Below, in pieces: positions 35,096-48,561 of a stretch of 64,000 nt of DNA. Source of the stretch: Ophiura sarsii (Eukaryota > Echinodermata > Ophiuroidea > Amphilepidida > Ophiuridae). Within the stretch, counting starts at the first letter, position 1; every line of letters begins with the position of its first letter. The stretch spans positions 23,926,658 to 23,990,657 of the forward strand of contig CM069457.1 in assembly GCA_035610835.1 (NCBI GenBank), read 5' to 3'. Below the pieces are notes generated by a model. That model ran no database searches. It was not told where the DNA came from and saw only the letters and a program-made list of their open reading frames with translations. The position numbers were made by a program, and so were the translations under genes.

Positions 35096-35499
35096 TAAAT
35101 AAGATAGCATTAAAGCAGGGATACTATTAAATTTGGGATAGGAAAGTCCTATAATACACGTATGTAGAAAATAGGAACCCTTTGAATAAATACAAAAAAT
35201 GCAACAGCGCCATGCACTTCATGATTACCACCGGAATGAAAGGAATTTACAGACTTGTCCGTGGGACACAAATAATGACGATATGGTGTAAAGTGAGAAA
35301 ATTAATTCAAATACATAAAATAAACAATAACATTTTTAAAACCGCACAATTTTTTTGGAGACGACACAAACAGTGCCATCAAACCTATGAGTACGGTCTA
35401 AGTTAAACATAAAGTAGCTTTAGATCGGCAAGTTGAGTCACGTACCTCTGATTAACCCTCGTCCTCCTGAGACGTTTTCGTAACTCTGGACCTTAGGGA

Positions 35500-35522
35500 G
35501 GGGGGGGGGGGGGGGGGGGGGG
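35500..35522 (+). repeat. Poly-G tract, 23 bases
   Basis: Uninterrupted G run not associated with the hAT-type MITE ends. Confidence 0.8.
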
Positions 35523-35780
35523 TACCCTTTATTGAAAAAAACCTGAGGTGAAGTGTATGCTTATGTTGGTACCATGGTATTTCCATACATACCAAAACAA
35601 GTACAAACATTCCACGCATAGTCTATGAAAGCTTTAATGTTATTCATATAATTCATTGCAGTTACCTTTGTACATTTACCCACATGTTTTGGAATTGGAC
35701 CATATATAGATGATAAGCACCGTATACAAAGGAAAACGAACAGGATCGCCTGCTTATTTCTATCCTTTTGCTGAAGTATT

Positions 35781-38324
35781 ACCTCCTTCTGCGAAATGTG
35801 CTCAATTTCCTAAAACAAATAATATAAAATACGAATCCAATAAATGAATAAACAAATTGGAAAATAAAAAAACACAATGAAACTGACTCTATTTCCACCT
35901 TTTCACCCGTCTTACACACGAGACAAATTATCCAATTTTGATATGATAGAAGAATTGGAATTATGAAAATAGCTATCGGCAAAACAGTCACTTAAGTGAC
36001 TGTCGAATAGCGTTGACACTTTATGTTATAACACATTTTCAAGTGATGAAATAGCTGCGGGTTTACTGTGATATTATCAGTTGGTACTGCCATCGCGTGT
36101 GGTATTATCAAAATCGCAAATGACAGGGGAATTGAAGGAACCTTTTTTTACCAAGAATACTTAAAGAAAAGATGATCTCGATAATTTGATTCTCCGTCCA
36201 CTCAGCTGAAGACAGAGCCCCGACTGAGTGGATTTTTTGATGAAAAATAGGGTCTTGTAACTGATTTAAAATAAAAAAAGGTCTTGAGAACTGGCCTATA
36301 GTTCAATTTTAATTAGCAAGAACGCACACTTTCATGTTTTTTTTGGTTTTAGAACGCAAAGAAGAATTGGGGCTTTGGAACGTAAAATGTCGCGATTTTT
36401 GAATTTTCAATCAAATTGGGGTCTTAAGAACTGGTGCAGGCTCAAAAGGGGGGTCATAAGAGCTAGCAGCAGAGGTTGAAAAAGGGGGTCTTCAGCGCGG
36501 CACATACCTATACCCTTTTCCAATGTCAGTGCCCCCCCCCGGGGACAGAGCTCATTACCTTTTCTCCTGTTCTGTAAAGAGCTATTCCATATGAAATCCA
36601 TACACCCCACGGAAGACATGATCTTAATAATCTTCCTCACAGGGAGTGTGAATTTTAAATGAGGTAACCAGCATGGGTGATTCCATTTGAAGCATACACT
36701 CCCTGTGGAGAAGATTAAGATGATTTCTTTCATAGGGTGTGTGGAATTTAAATGGAATAGCCCAATTTATGTTTGATATTCCTGTCAGGTTGCGGTAAAA
36801 ATGCCTTCCTTCTGCAAATTAAAAGCAGAAAGAATAGCAACTACTTCTCTTTTCTGTCATATCAATCAACAAGATTTCACCATGTTCACTACGTACGTAC
36901 GTATCCCGGACTTGTAATTAATACCGACAAACAGTCTTTAACTTAAGAAAGAGGAGAACCCAGGAGAACAAACAAGGTCGCCACCAAGTAGGTAATACCG
37001 AGTAGGCTAATCAGCATACACGTAAATGGAAATGTTTTTCGATACTTGGTTACGGCTGTGACAGTCAAAAGCTCGTCGTTTTGACATGGTCAATGAGAAC
37101 GCCGCATGTACGTAATCAGTACGATGATACTTAGGAATAGTAATTAGAAAACACAACGAGAAAAAAACGATACCTCTCTGTACACATGTTTAGTCCAAGG
37201 GAGGAGGGAAACATTTTCTTCTGGAATGATCGACCCTTTTTGCAATTTGAGATTTTTTTATTTTTTACACAATTAATTTTTACACATTAAATGACAAATT
37301 GTCGGCATTATATTGCTATTCTCTTCAATTGAAATGTTTTATCGAATTTTTTGGAATGTAGATTTGTTTACAAAAATACAACAACATTTTCACTACAAAA
37401 AAGAAGAAAAAACTCACGCCCGACCGATCCTTGGAGGTTCGAAAAACTGAAGAACATGGGTTTTTCATCTTCTTATTCCTGTAGGCTATCGCAAAAAACA
37501 AACAAACAATGAAAACATTTCTGAAAAACAAACATGCAAATAAAGACAATAATCAAATATAACATGAAACAAACTCATTTTTAACATCAAAATCCCAAAG
37601 AAATTTGGAATTCTCCCCGCTTGCACATGTTAAAAACATGTTAAAACACCGTTTATCGAATGAAGGTTCACCTAATTTTTTCAAAGTGTTTAAACAAGTT
37701 GTTATTCCCACTTAGTAGGCCTATTATATTCTGAAACATTCTATCCGAGGTTAACAAATCCGTTGCTTCTCCCGTGTGTAAATCACTCTCAATCGACTGA
37801 AGATCACATTTTGTCAACTCCTAAAACCAAGTGGTAATGATCCCTACCATATAAGGATGTAGACATTTATTTCCGGACAATTCAGTCACCTGTAAATATG
37901 CCAGTCTAATAAACTGTAAAGGATAAACACAATGTTTATTGAGTTATCAAGGGCTAGAGCTTTGTATATTACCGCTTTGACGTCAACTCACCCAAACTTT
38001 ATTTTTAACCGACTACACTGTTCATTCTGTACCTTATGGCAAGTTTTATGACAGCGGACCAAGCGTATTCGTTTCTGGTAATAAGGTGCTCAACAAAAGA
38101 AAGTAATACACTGTGTGTATGTCCTATAGAGTGACTTTCAATTACATTTTGACCAAACAGGCTAGATAGACATTTGGATGAATCTTATTTGCACAATTTG
38201 GTACCAAATTTACAACAAAACAACAAAGATCAGTCATGATTAGCACCACCAGTTATCAAAAAAAATTGTGACGTTTCCAAATTAGAACATTCACTACCGA
38301 CTACGCGGGACTGCGAAAGAGAAG
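35781..38324 (+). repeat. Tandem array unit A1
   Basis: Begins ACCTCCTTCTGCGAAATGTG and runs to the next occurrence of that start. Shared with A2 and absent from the B units is a stretch at about 36205-36540 with GGGGTCTTAAGAACTGG and a C run. Small frames in it are not conserved between units, so it does not look coding. Confidence 0.85.
36578..36764. repeat. GGGCTATTCC-family foldback in A1
   Basis: GAGCTATTCCATATGAAATC pairs with GGAATTTAAATGGAATAGCC; inner CACAGGGAGTGTGAATTT pairs with the later ACACTCCCTGTGG. Confidence 0.7.
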
Positions 38325-38790
38325 ACCTCCTTCTGCGAAATGTGCTCAATTTCCTAAACAAATAATATAAAATACGAATGAATAAATGAATAAACAAATT
38401 GGAAAATAAAATAAAACAAAATGAAACTGACTCTATTTCCACCTTTTCACATGCTTACACACGAGACAAATGATCCAATTTTGATATGATAGAAGAATTG
38501 GAATTATGACAATAGCTATCGGCAAAGCAAAACAGTCACTTAAGTGACTTTAGAATAGCGTTGACACTTCATATTATAACACATTTTCAAGTGATGAAAT
38601 AGCTGCGGGTTACTGTGATATTATCAGTTGGTACTGCCATCGCGTGTGGTATTATCAAAATCGCAAACGACAGGGGAATAAAATAAGGAACCTTTTTTAC
38701 CAAGAATTCTTAAAAAAAAGATGATCTCAATGATTTGATTCTCCGTCCACTCAGCTGAAGACAAAGCTCGTTTCTCCTGTTCTGTAATAT

Positions 38791-38978
38791 GAGCTATTCC
38801 ATATAAAATCCATACACCCCACGGAAGACATGATCTTGATAATCTTCCCCACAGGGAGTGTGAATTTCAAATGAGGTTACCAGCGTGGGTGATTCCATTT
38901 GAAGCATGTACACTCCCTGTGGAGACGATTAAGATGATTTCTTTCATATGGGTGTGTGAATTTTAAATGGAATAGCCA
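38791..38978. repeat. GGGCTATTCC-family foldback in B1
   Basis: Same structure as in A1 with local differences. Confidence 0.7.
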
Positions 38979-39256
38979 AATGTATGTTTGATGTTCCATT
39001 CTGTGGTAAAATGCCTTCCTTTCTTTACCGTATCAACCTTATCAAATCAAACTCGAATCAAACTTGATTTCTATAAACAAATTACTACATCAATAATAAC
39101 TTTAAAACAAACAAAAGCGTATGGAGGAGTAGGCTTGAAAGCCAATAATGCCTGTAATTAGCCTATTTCTTTAAACACAATACAATACAGTACATGATAA
39201 TTATTTACTAAATAAAGAAACGAAATCTGACAACGACTTAAACAAGACAAGATATA

Positions 39257-39940
39257 CAGGCTGTAACAAAAAAAGTTATACAGTTTTGAAAACAATATTA
39301 AAAATATCTCCCGTAGAATTTCTGTTTCGAGTTTTAAAGGCCTGCAAGGGGAATTTTCTTAGCTTTCGAATAAGCTTTGTTTCATGACGATCGATGGTCG
39401 GTAAGCAGAGATATGAACAATTGTCTAAAGTAGTCATGAAATTACCTGGGCCACTTTGGTTTAATCAATGTTAAAATCACTGGGATGAATATGAATGGAA
39501 TCGAACCAGGAACATAGCAGTAGAGCGCTCTTGTTAGACAACAATGGTTCGTTTCAAGTGATTAAAAGTGTTACAAAGAAGGTTAGGTCTTTACAAATAT
39601 TTTTATTTATTTTATGAATTTATTTTTTCAAATTAAATAAAACTATTTGAAAAAAGAATTATATTGTTCTCTCTAATATTCCTTGCATGATACCCTAACC
39701 ATTTAATTTATACAAGCAAGATTGTATGATATTATTGTGAAAGTGGCCCAACCCGATTTCTAGACGACTTAGTAGATTGGTCATAACTTTTAAACGCAAG
39801 TAGTTAAAAAGACCAAATAAAATTATTCTGGTAGCCAAAACGTAACTTAACATAAAGTGTAAGAGATTTTGACATTGCATGATTTTAACATTGAATTAAA
39901 AATAAAATTGCGATTGTATAACTTTTTTTGTTACAGTCTG
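39257..39940. mobile_element. TA-inserted element with CAGNCTGTAACAAAAAAAG ends
   Basis: 684 bp. Ends CAGGCTGTAACAAAAAAAG and the inverse of CAGACTGTAACAAAAAAAG, flanked by TA. Unit B2 has the uninterrupted site GATATACAACTTAC at about 45351-45364, which proves insertion and a TA duplication, as for Tc1/mariner-type elements. No transposase frame. Inside, near 39495-39510, the minus strand reads GGTTCGATTCC, a B-box-like sequence. Confidence 0.88.
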
Positions 39941-42660
39941 TACAACTTACAAGGACGAGCTCAAAAAACGAATTATTCGTATTTTTGGATGACGTTTTTC
40001 TTAAGTTGGTTTAGGTAATGTTTCACAGATGTTGAGTCGTTTGGTTTTTGGAAGTGAATTCCAAAGAACGGGATCACGCGTTCGAATAGCATGGTTGGAA
40101 AATGATGTCTTATTATTTGTCAAATTAAAATCATTGACGTGTCTCGTTGGATAGTCGTGAACATCAGAGCGTTTTTGAAGTAATTTTTAAATGCCGTAGG
40201 GAGTTCATTTATTGAAAATGTGTACATGAAATTACATTCCCTAGTTAAAGGGGATTTCTTTCAAAGGGATGTGTGGATTTCCAATGGAATAGCCGAATGT
40301 ATATATGTTTGATGTTACATTCTAGAGTTCCGGTTGCGGTAAAAAAAAAAATCTTCTGCAAGTTAAAAGCAGAACAAATAGCAACTAGGCCTACTCCTTT
40401 TTTCTGTCATATCAATTAATCAACAAGACAAGACTTCACCATGTTCACAACGTATCCCGGACTTGTAATTTACCGACAAAAAATCTTTAATTTAAGAAAG
40501 AGGAGAACAAACAAGGTCGCCACCAAGTAGGTAATACCGAGTAGGCTAATCAGCATACACGTAAATGGAAATGTTTTTCGATACTTGGTTACGGCTGTGA
40601 CAGTCAAAAACTCGTTGTTTTGACATGGTCAATGAGAACGCCGCATGTACGTAATCAGTACGATGATACTCAGGAATAGTAATTAGAAAACACAACGAGA
40701 AAAAAACGATGCCTCTCTGTGCACTGTTTAGTCCAAGGAAGGAGGGATAACCTGTTCTTCTGGAATTATTGCCCCTTTTTCGAATTTGAGATTTTTTATT
40801 TTTTACACAATTAATTTTTACACATTAAATGACAAATTTTGTTAAAATGTTCGACATGTATTGCTATTTTCTTCAATTAAAATGATTGTCGAATTTTTTG
40901 GAAAATGTAGATTTGTTTACAAAAATGTAATAACATTTTCACTACAAAAAAAGAAGAAAAAAACCACGCCCGACCGATCCTTGGAGGTTCGAAAAACCGA
41001 AGTACATGGGTTTTTCATCTACTTATTCCTGTATGCTATCGCAAAAAATCCAAAACAATAAAAACATTTTTGAAAAACAAACATGCAAATAAAGACAATA
41101 ATCAATAACATAAAACAAACTCATTTTTAACATCAAAATCCCAACGAAATTTGGAATTCTCCCCGCTTGCACATGGAAAAAACATGTTAAAACACCGTTT
41201 ATCGAATGAAGGTTCACCTGATTTGTTCAAAGTGTTTAAACAGGTTATTCCCACTTAGTATTAAATTCTGTAACGTTCTATCCGAGGTGAACACATCCTT
41301 TGCTTCTCCCGTTTGTGAATCACTCTCAATCGACAGAAGATCATATTTTGTCATCCCCTAAAACCAAGTGGTAATGATCCCTACCATATAAGGATGTAGA
41401 CATTTATTTCCGGAAAATTCAGTAACCTGTAAATATGCCAGTCTAATAAACTGTAAAGGATAAACACAATGTTTATTGAGTATCAAGGACTAGCTTTGTA
41501 TATCACCGCTTAGACGTCAACTCACCCAAACTTCATTTTTAACTGACTACACTGTTCAATCGGTACCTTATGGCAAGTTTTATGACAGCGCACCAAGCGT
41601 ATTCGTTTCTGGTAATAAAGTGGTCAACAAAAGATAGTAATACACTGTGTGTATGTCCTATAGAGTGACTTTCAATTATATTTTGACCAAACAGGTTAGA
41701 TAGACATTTGGATGAATCTATTTTGCACAACAAAACAAAAAAGATCAGTCATGATTAGCACCACCAGTTATTGAAAATTTGTGACGTTTCCAAATTAGAA
41801 TATTCACTATAATACCGACTACGCGGGACTGCAAGACAGAAGACCGAAGGTATTACCTCCTTCTGCGAAATGTGCTCAATTTCCTAAACAAATAATAAAA
41901 AATAAGAATGAATAAATGAATAAACAAATTGGAAAATAAAATAAAACAAAATTAAACTGACTCTATTTCCACCTTTTCACTCGTCTTACACACGAGACAA
42001 ATGATCCAATTTTGATATGATAGAAGATTGGAATTATGGCAATAGCTATCGGCAAAACAGTCACTTAAGTGACTTTCGAATAGCGTTGACACTTCATGTT
42101 ATAAAACATTTCCAAGTGATGAAATAGCTGCGGGTTACTGTGATATTATCAGTTGGTACTGCCATCGCGTGTGGTATTATCAAAATCGTAAATGACAGGG
42201 GAATAAAATAAGGAACCTTTTTACCAAGAATACTTAAAGAAAAGATGATCTCGATAATTTGATTCTCCGTCCACTCAGCTGAAGACAGAGCCCCGACTGA
42301 GTGGATTTTTTGATAAAAAATAGGGTCTTGTAACTGATTTTTTCAAAAAAATAGGTCTTGAGAACTGGCCTATAGTTCAATTTTAATTAGCAAGAACGCA
42401 CACTTTCATGTTTTTTGTTGTTTTAGAACGCAAAATTTTCGAAGAATTGGGGCTTTGGAACGTAACATTTCGCGATTTTTGAATTTTCAATCATATTGGG
42501 GTCTTAAGAACTGGTGCAGGCTCAAAAGGGGGGTCATAAGAGCTAGCAGCAGAGGTTGAAAAAGGGGGTCTTCAGCGCGGCACATACCTATACCCTTTTC
42601 CAATGTCAGTGCCTCCCCCCCCCGGGGACAGAGCTCATTACCTTTTCTCCTGTTCTGTAA

Positions 42661-42848
42661 TGAGCTATTCCATATGAAATCCATACACCCCACGGAAGAC
42701 ATGATCTTAATAATCTTCCTCACAGGGAGTGTGAATTTCAAATGAGGTTACCAGCATGGGTGACTCCATTTGAAGCATACACTCCCTGTGGAGAAGATTA
42801 AGATGATTTCCTTCATAGGGGTGTGTGGATTTTAAATGGAATAGCCCA
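42661..42848. repeat. GGGCTATTCC-family foldback in A2
   Basis: Best-preserved copy in the array: TGAGCTATTCCATATGAAAT against ATTTTAAATGGAATAGCCCA. Confidence 0.7.
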
Positions 42849-44077
42849 ATGTATGTTTGATATTCCAGTCAGGTTGCGGTAAAAATGCCTTCCTTCTGCA
42901 AATTAAAAGCAGAAAGAATAGCAACTACTTCTCTTTTCTGTCATATCAATCAATCAACAATACTTCACCATATTCACTACGTACGTATCCCGGACTTGTA
43001 ATTAATACCGACAAACAGTCTTTAATTTAAGAAAGAGGAGAACCCAGGAGAACAAACAAGGTCGCCACCAAGTAGGTAATACCGAGTAGGCTAATCAGCA
43101 TACACGTAAATGGAAATGTTTTTCGATACTTGGTTACGGCTGTGACAGTCGAAAAGCTCGTCGTTTTGACTTGGTCAATGAGAACGCCGCATGTACGTAA
43201 TCAGTGCAATGATACTCAGGAATAGTAATTAGAAAACACAACGAGAAAAATACGATACCTCTCTGTACACATGTTTAGTCCAAGGGAGGAGGGAAAATCT
43301 GTTCTTCTGGAATGATCGGGCCTTTTTCGAATTTGAGATATTTTGTTTACAAATTTGTCAGAATGTTCGACAGATATTGCTATCCTCTAAAATTGAAATG
43401 TTTTTCTCGAAATTCTTGGAAAATATAGATTTGTTTACAAAAATGCACCAACATTTTCACGACAAAAACGAAGATCCCCCGCTCGACCGAACCTTGGAGG
43501 TTCGAAAAACCGAAGAACGTGGGCTTTTCATCGCTTTATTCCTATTGCAAAAAACCCAATGACATTAAAAACACTTTTGAAAAACAAAAAAGCAAATAAA
43601 GACATATATAACATAAAACAAAACTCAATTTAATCATCAAAATCCTAAAGAAAATTTGAATTCCCCCCGCTTGTACATTTAAACATAATTATTAGAATGT
43701 TTAAAAACCCCGTTTATCGAATGAAGGTTCACCTAATGTGTTCAACGTGTTTAAACAGGTTCTTATTCCCACTTAGTATTATATTCTGAAACATTCTATC
43801 CGAGGTTAACAAATCCGTTGCTTTTCCCGTTTGTAAATCACTCTCAATCGACCGAAGATCACATTTTGTCAACCCCTAAAACCAAGTGGTAATGATCCAT
43901 ACCATATAAGGTTGTAGACATTTATTTCCGGAAAATTCAGTCACCTGTAAATATGCCAGTCTAATAAACTGTAAAGGATAAACACAATGTTTATTGAGTA
44001 TCAAGGGCTAGAGCTTTGTATATTACCGCTTTGACGTCAACTCACCCAACCTTTATTTTTAACTGACTACACAGTTC

Positions 44078-44130
44078 ATTCAGTACCTTATGGCAAGTTT
44101 TATCATAAAACTTGCCATAAGGTACTGAAT
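44078..44130. repeat. Perfect palindrome private to A2
   Basis: Two 26-bp arms, each containing CTTATGGCAAGTTTTAT or its inverse, separated by one base. The other units have a single arm. Confidence 0.9.
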
Positions 44131-44430
44131 AACACTTTTATGACAGCGGACCACAAGCGTATTCGTTTCTGGTAATAAAGTGCTCAACAAAAGAAAATAA
44201 TACACTGTGTGTATGTCCTATAGAGTGACTTTCAATTACATTTTGACCAAACAGGCTAGATAGACATTTGGATGAATCTTATTTGCACAATTTGGTACCA
44301 AATTTACAACAAAACAACAAAGATCAGTCATGATTAGCACCACCAGTTATTAAAAATTTTTGTGACGTTTCCAAATTAGAATATTCACTACCGACTACGC
44401 GGGACTGCGAGAGAGAAGACCGGAAGTATT

Positions 44431-47035
44431 ACCTCCTTCTACGAAATGTGCTCAATTTCCTAAACAAATAATATAAAATACGAATGAATAAATGAATAAA
44501 CAAATTGGAAAATAAAATAAAACAAAATGAAACTGACTCTATTTCCACCTTTTCACATGCTTACACACGAGACAAATGATCCAATTTTGATATGATAGAA
44601 GAATTGGAATTATGACAATAGCTATCGGCAAAACAGTCACTTAAGTGACTTTCGAATAGCGTTGACACTTCATATTATAACACATTTTCAAGTGATGAAA
44701 TAGCTGCGGGTTACTGTGATATTATCAGTTGGTACTGCCATCGCGTGTGGTATTATCAAAATCGCAAACGACAGGGGAATAAAATAAGGAACCTTTTTTA
44801 CCAAGAATTCTTAAAAAAAAGATGATCTCAATGATTTGATTCTCCGTCCACTCAGCTGAAGACAAAGCTCGTTTCTCCTGTTCTGTAATGAGCTATTCCA
44901 TATAAAATCCATACACCCCACGGAAGACATGATCTTGATAATCTTCCCCACAGGGAGTGTGAATTTCAAATGAGGTTACCAGCATGGGTGATTCCATTTG
45001 AAGCATGTACACTCCCTGTGGAGACGATTAAGATGATTTCTTTCATAGGGGTGTGTGAATTTTAAATGGAATAGCCCAATGTATGTTTGATGTTCCATTC
45101 TGCGGTAAAATGCCTTCCTTTCTTTACCGTATCAACCTTATCAAATCAAACTCGAATCAAACTTGATTTCTATAAACAAATTACTACATCAATAATAACT
45201 TAAAAACAAACAAAAGCGTATGGAGGAGTAGGCTTGAAAGCCAATAATGCCTGTAATTAGCCTTACCCCTTTAAACACAATACAATACAGTACATGATAA
45301 TTATTTACTAAATAAAGAAACGAAATCTGACAACGACTTAAACAAGACAAGATATACAACTTACAAGGACGAGCTCAAAAAACGAATTATTCGTATTTTT
45401 GGATGACGTTTTTCTTAAGTTGGTTTAGGTATGTTTCACAGATGTTGATTCGTTTGGTTTTTGGAAGTGAATTCCAAAGAACGGGATCACGCGTTCGAAT
45501 AGCATGGTTTCTTATTATTTGTCAAATTAAAATCATTGACGTGTCTCGTTGGATAGTCGTGAACATCAGAGCGTTTTTGAAGTAATTTTTAAATGCCGTA
45601 GGGAGTTCATTTATTGAAAATGTGTACATGAAATTACATTCCCTAGTTAAAGGGGATTTCTTTCAAAGGGATGTGTGGATTTCCAATGGAATAGCCGAAT
45701 GTATATATGTTTGATGTTACATTCTAGAGTTCCGGTTGCGGTAAAAAAAAAATCTTCTGCAAGTTAAAAGCAGAACAAATAGCAACTAGGCCTACTCCTT
45801 TTTTCTGTCATATCAATTAATCAACAAGACAAGACTTCACCATGTTCACAACGTATCCCGGACTTGTAATTTTACCGACAAACAGTCTTTAATTTAGGAA
45901 GGAAGAGAACAAACAAGGTCGCCACCAAGTAGGTTATACCGAGTAAGCTAATCAGCATACACGTAAATGGAAATGTTTTTCGATACTTGGTTACGGCTGT
46001 GACAGTCGAAAACTCGTTGTTTTGACATGGTCAATGAGAACGCCGCATGTACGTTATCAGTGCGATGATACTCAAGAATAGTAATTAGAAAACACAACGA
46101 GAAAAAACGATACCTCTCTGTACACATGTTTAGTCCAAGGGAGGAGGGAACAATTTTCTTCTGGAATGATCGACCCTTTTTCCAATTTGAGATTTTTTAT
46201 TTTTTACACAATTAATTTGTACACATTAAATGACAAATTTTGTCAAAATGTTCGGCATATTATATTGCTATTCTCTTCGATTGAAATGTTTTTTCGATTT
46301 TTTTGGAATTTAGATTTGTTTACAAAAATGCAACAACATTTTTACTACAAAAAAGAAGAAAAAAACCACGCCCAACCGATCCTTGGAGGTTCGAAAAACC
46401 TAAGAACATAGGTTTTTCATCCTCTTATTCCTGTATGCTATCGCAAAAAAACCAAAACAATAACAATATTTTTGAAAAACAAACATGCAAATAAAGACAA
46501 TAATCAAATATAACATAAAACAAACTAATTTTAACATCAAAATCCCAAAGAAATTTTGCACACGTTAAAAACATGTTAAAAACACCGTTTATCGAATGAA
46601 GGTTCACCTAATTTGTGTTTCAAGTGTTTCAATTTGTGTTCAAAGTGTTTAAACAGGTTGTTATTCCCCCTTAGTATTATATTCTGAAACGTTCTATCCA
46701 AGGTTAACAAATCCGTTGCTTCTCCCGTTTGTAAATCACTCCCAATCGACAGAAGATCACATTTTGTCAACCCCTAAAACCAAGTGGTAATGATCCCTAC
46801 CATATAAGGTTGTAGACATTTATTTCCGGAAAATTCAGTCACCTGTAAAATATGTCAGTCTAATAAAGGATAAACACAATTTTTATTGAGTATCAAGGGC
46901 TAGCTTTATATATTACCGCTTTGAAGTCACCTCACCGAAACTCACCTAAAGCTGACTACACTGTTCATTCTGTACCTTATGGCAAGTTTTATGACAACGC
47001 AACACAAGCGTATTCGTTTCTGGTAATAAAGTCGG
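44431..47035 (+). repeat. Tandem array unit B2
   Basis: Matches B1 (spacing 6106 bp) but without the 684-bp insertion. It ends where GGTAATAAAG is followed by unrelated TCGGGTTTCCC instead of the usual GCTCAACAAAAG. Confidence 0.85.
44889..45080. repeat. GGGCTATTCC-family foldback in B2
   Basis: Same structure as in the other array units. Confidence 0.7.
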
Positions 47036-47204
47036 GTTTCCCTTCTTGGGCCGAACCAAAAAAAGAAAGAAAAAAAGGATCTTGTGCCTTGTTCTGTCCC
47101 TTGCCCTTTGCCAAATTTTGTCCTGGCCACGGGTTGGCGCCAATATTGAAAGCCAGTATTGGGCCAATGAAACATCAATATTGTAAAGTTGTGTGGGTTA
47201 AAGT

Positions 47205-47470
47205 TTTGCAAAAAAAATAAAAGTTTAACCAACATTTTTTACCAACTACTGTTTGCTAAAACATATTATCCAAAAAATCATTAAAAATTGTTACCAACCA
47301 CAGGTTAATGTTTAACCAGCCACTGTTGGTTAAAACATATTAACCAACAAATGTTTAAAAATTGTAACCAACCATAGGTTAAAGTTTAACCAACAGGTGT
47401 TGGTTACGGTTTTAAACAACCTGGTAACCTCCCGTTGGTTAAAATTTTAACCAACATGGTTAAAGATGTT
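47205..47470. repeat. Cluster of GGTTAA/TTAACC repeats
   Basis: GTTGGTTAAA, TTTAACCAAC and relatives recur about a dozen times in both orientations, separated by 10-25 bases. The right end reads TTCTGAGAGTGTA, which could be a transposon terminus; no matching left terminus was found. Confidence 0.6.
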
Positions 47471-48044
47471 AACCTTTGTTCTGAGAGTGTAATCACATCT
47501 AACAAAAAAATTATACAAAATATATACAAATCTTTATAGAAACATTGTTCATTTCATAATTGGTTTCGTTCTCTCTTACCAGTAAAGATAATTCTTTTCG
47601 TAACAAAATCAAAGTTTTTGGTTTATAAAGGTGGTATAATGTTGGGGATGTGGCCAACCGGTCAAGTAGACGAAAAACCGCGTGGGCCGATTTGAAAATT
47701 ACAAGTTACAACATCAATGACGAACTGGAACGTATATATAGTTTGGGGTGATAATGTTGATAAGGACTTGGTATTTTATCATAATCAAATAATAAGTAAT
47801 TACTCCTAAAAGAAAAGAAAAACGAAAAAACAACAACACATTGTTGGCTTTGTTTTATCTCATTAGCACTGCATGATGATACAAAGTCAACCATTTCAAT
47901 TATTACAAACAATCTTTTAATGCTCAATACTTGTCCAACTCATTTTATGACCTCTTTGGGCATAGCTTTTAATTTCAAATAAAAGCAATTATAAACCCCA
48001 TCTTAAATGCTTTTGGGAACCAATAATAGAAAAAAGTGTACTTA
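47471..48044. other. Unassigned intergenic DNA
   Basis: AT-rich, no gene or repeat family recognised. Confidence 0.3.
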
Positions 48045-48290
48045 ATCTGAACTGTATTAGTATCGTCCGATACATGTAAAGTGTTCCAGTATCGGGCGGT
48101 ACTAGAACAATAATTTTATACCCGTGTCGAGCGATTCTGGTAAATTTCGTGTGCCAGTATCGGGCGATACTGGTATACCAGTATCTGGGACCTATAGTAC
48201 CCTTTTCCAAATATATTGGTAAGTTGTACGTCAGGTCTCAGATACTGGTATACCAGTATCGCACCATACTGGCACGTGACATTTGCTTTT
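48045..48290. repeat. CCAGTATCGGGCGATACTGG palindrome cluster
   Basis: At least six half or full sites of CCAGTATCG/CGATACTGG, including the perfect palindrome GATACTGGTATACCAGTATC occurring twice. Related to 12540-12625, which also has ACCCTTTTCC close by. Confidence 0.65.
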
Positions 48291-48561
48291 CGATAGCGAA
48301 ATGTTAATGTTCTTTTGAACTGGTAATTTCAAATACTATTACACAGACAGTAGCAAAAACTATTTACAATAGCATTTTGTCTCCAAGAAAAGAATAAACG
48401 ATGCAGGGACCTCATGTTTTCTAGTGCAAACTACATAACAGGTCTATATATCTTTTGAAATTACTGCACCAATGGGCAACATTCATCAGATTAAAACATG
48501 ATTGTGAGATAGGCTTTTACGATCAGTGACCGCACTACTGTGCATTAGACTTTTGTAGTCT

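Larger units (their letters stand above)
38325..41854 (+). repeat. Tandem array unit B1
   Basis: Same start block as A1. It lacks the A-specific stretch and carries instead a B-specific stretch from about 39020 to 40260 (CTTTACCGTATCAACCTTAT onward). Contains a 684-bp insertion (39257-39940) missing from B2. A single arm of the AAGGGTTCAACAAAAG family is near its right end. Confidence 0.85.
41855..44430 (+). repeat. Tandem array unit A2
   Basis: Matches A1 along its length (A1 to A2 spacing 6074 bp). It has one private change: a perfect 26-bp-arm palindrome at 44078-44130. Confidence 0.85.

Noticed and set aside
35779..47035. Small hydrophobic or basic frames repeated in the A/B units
   Set aside because: Frames shift or end at different places in each unit, so they are not conserved as protein.
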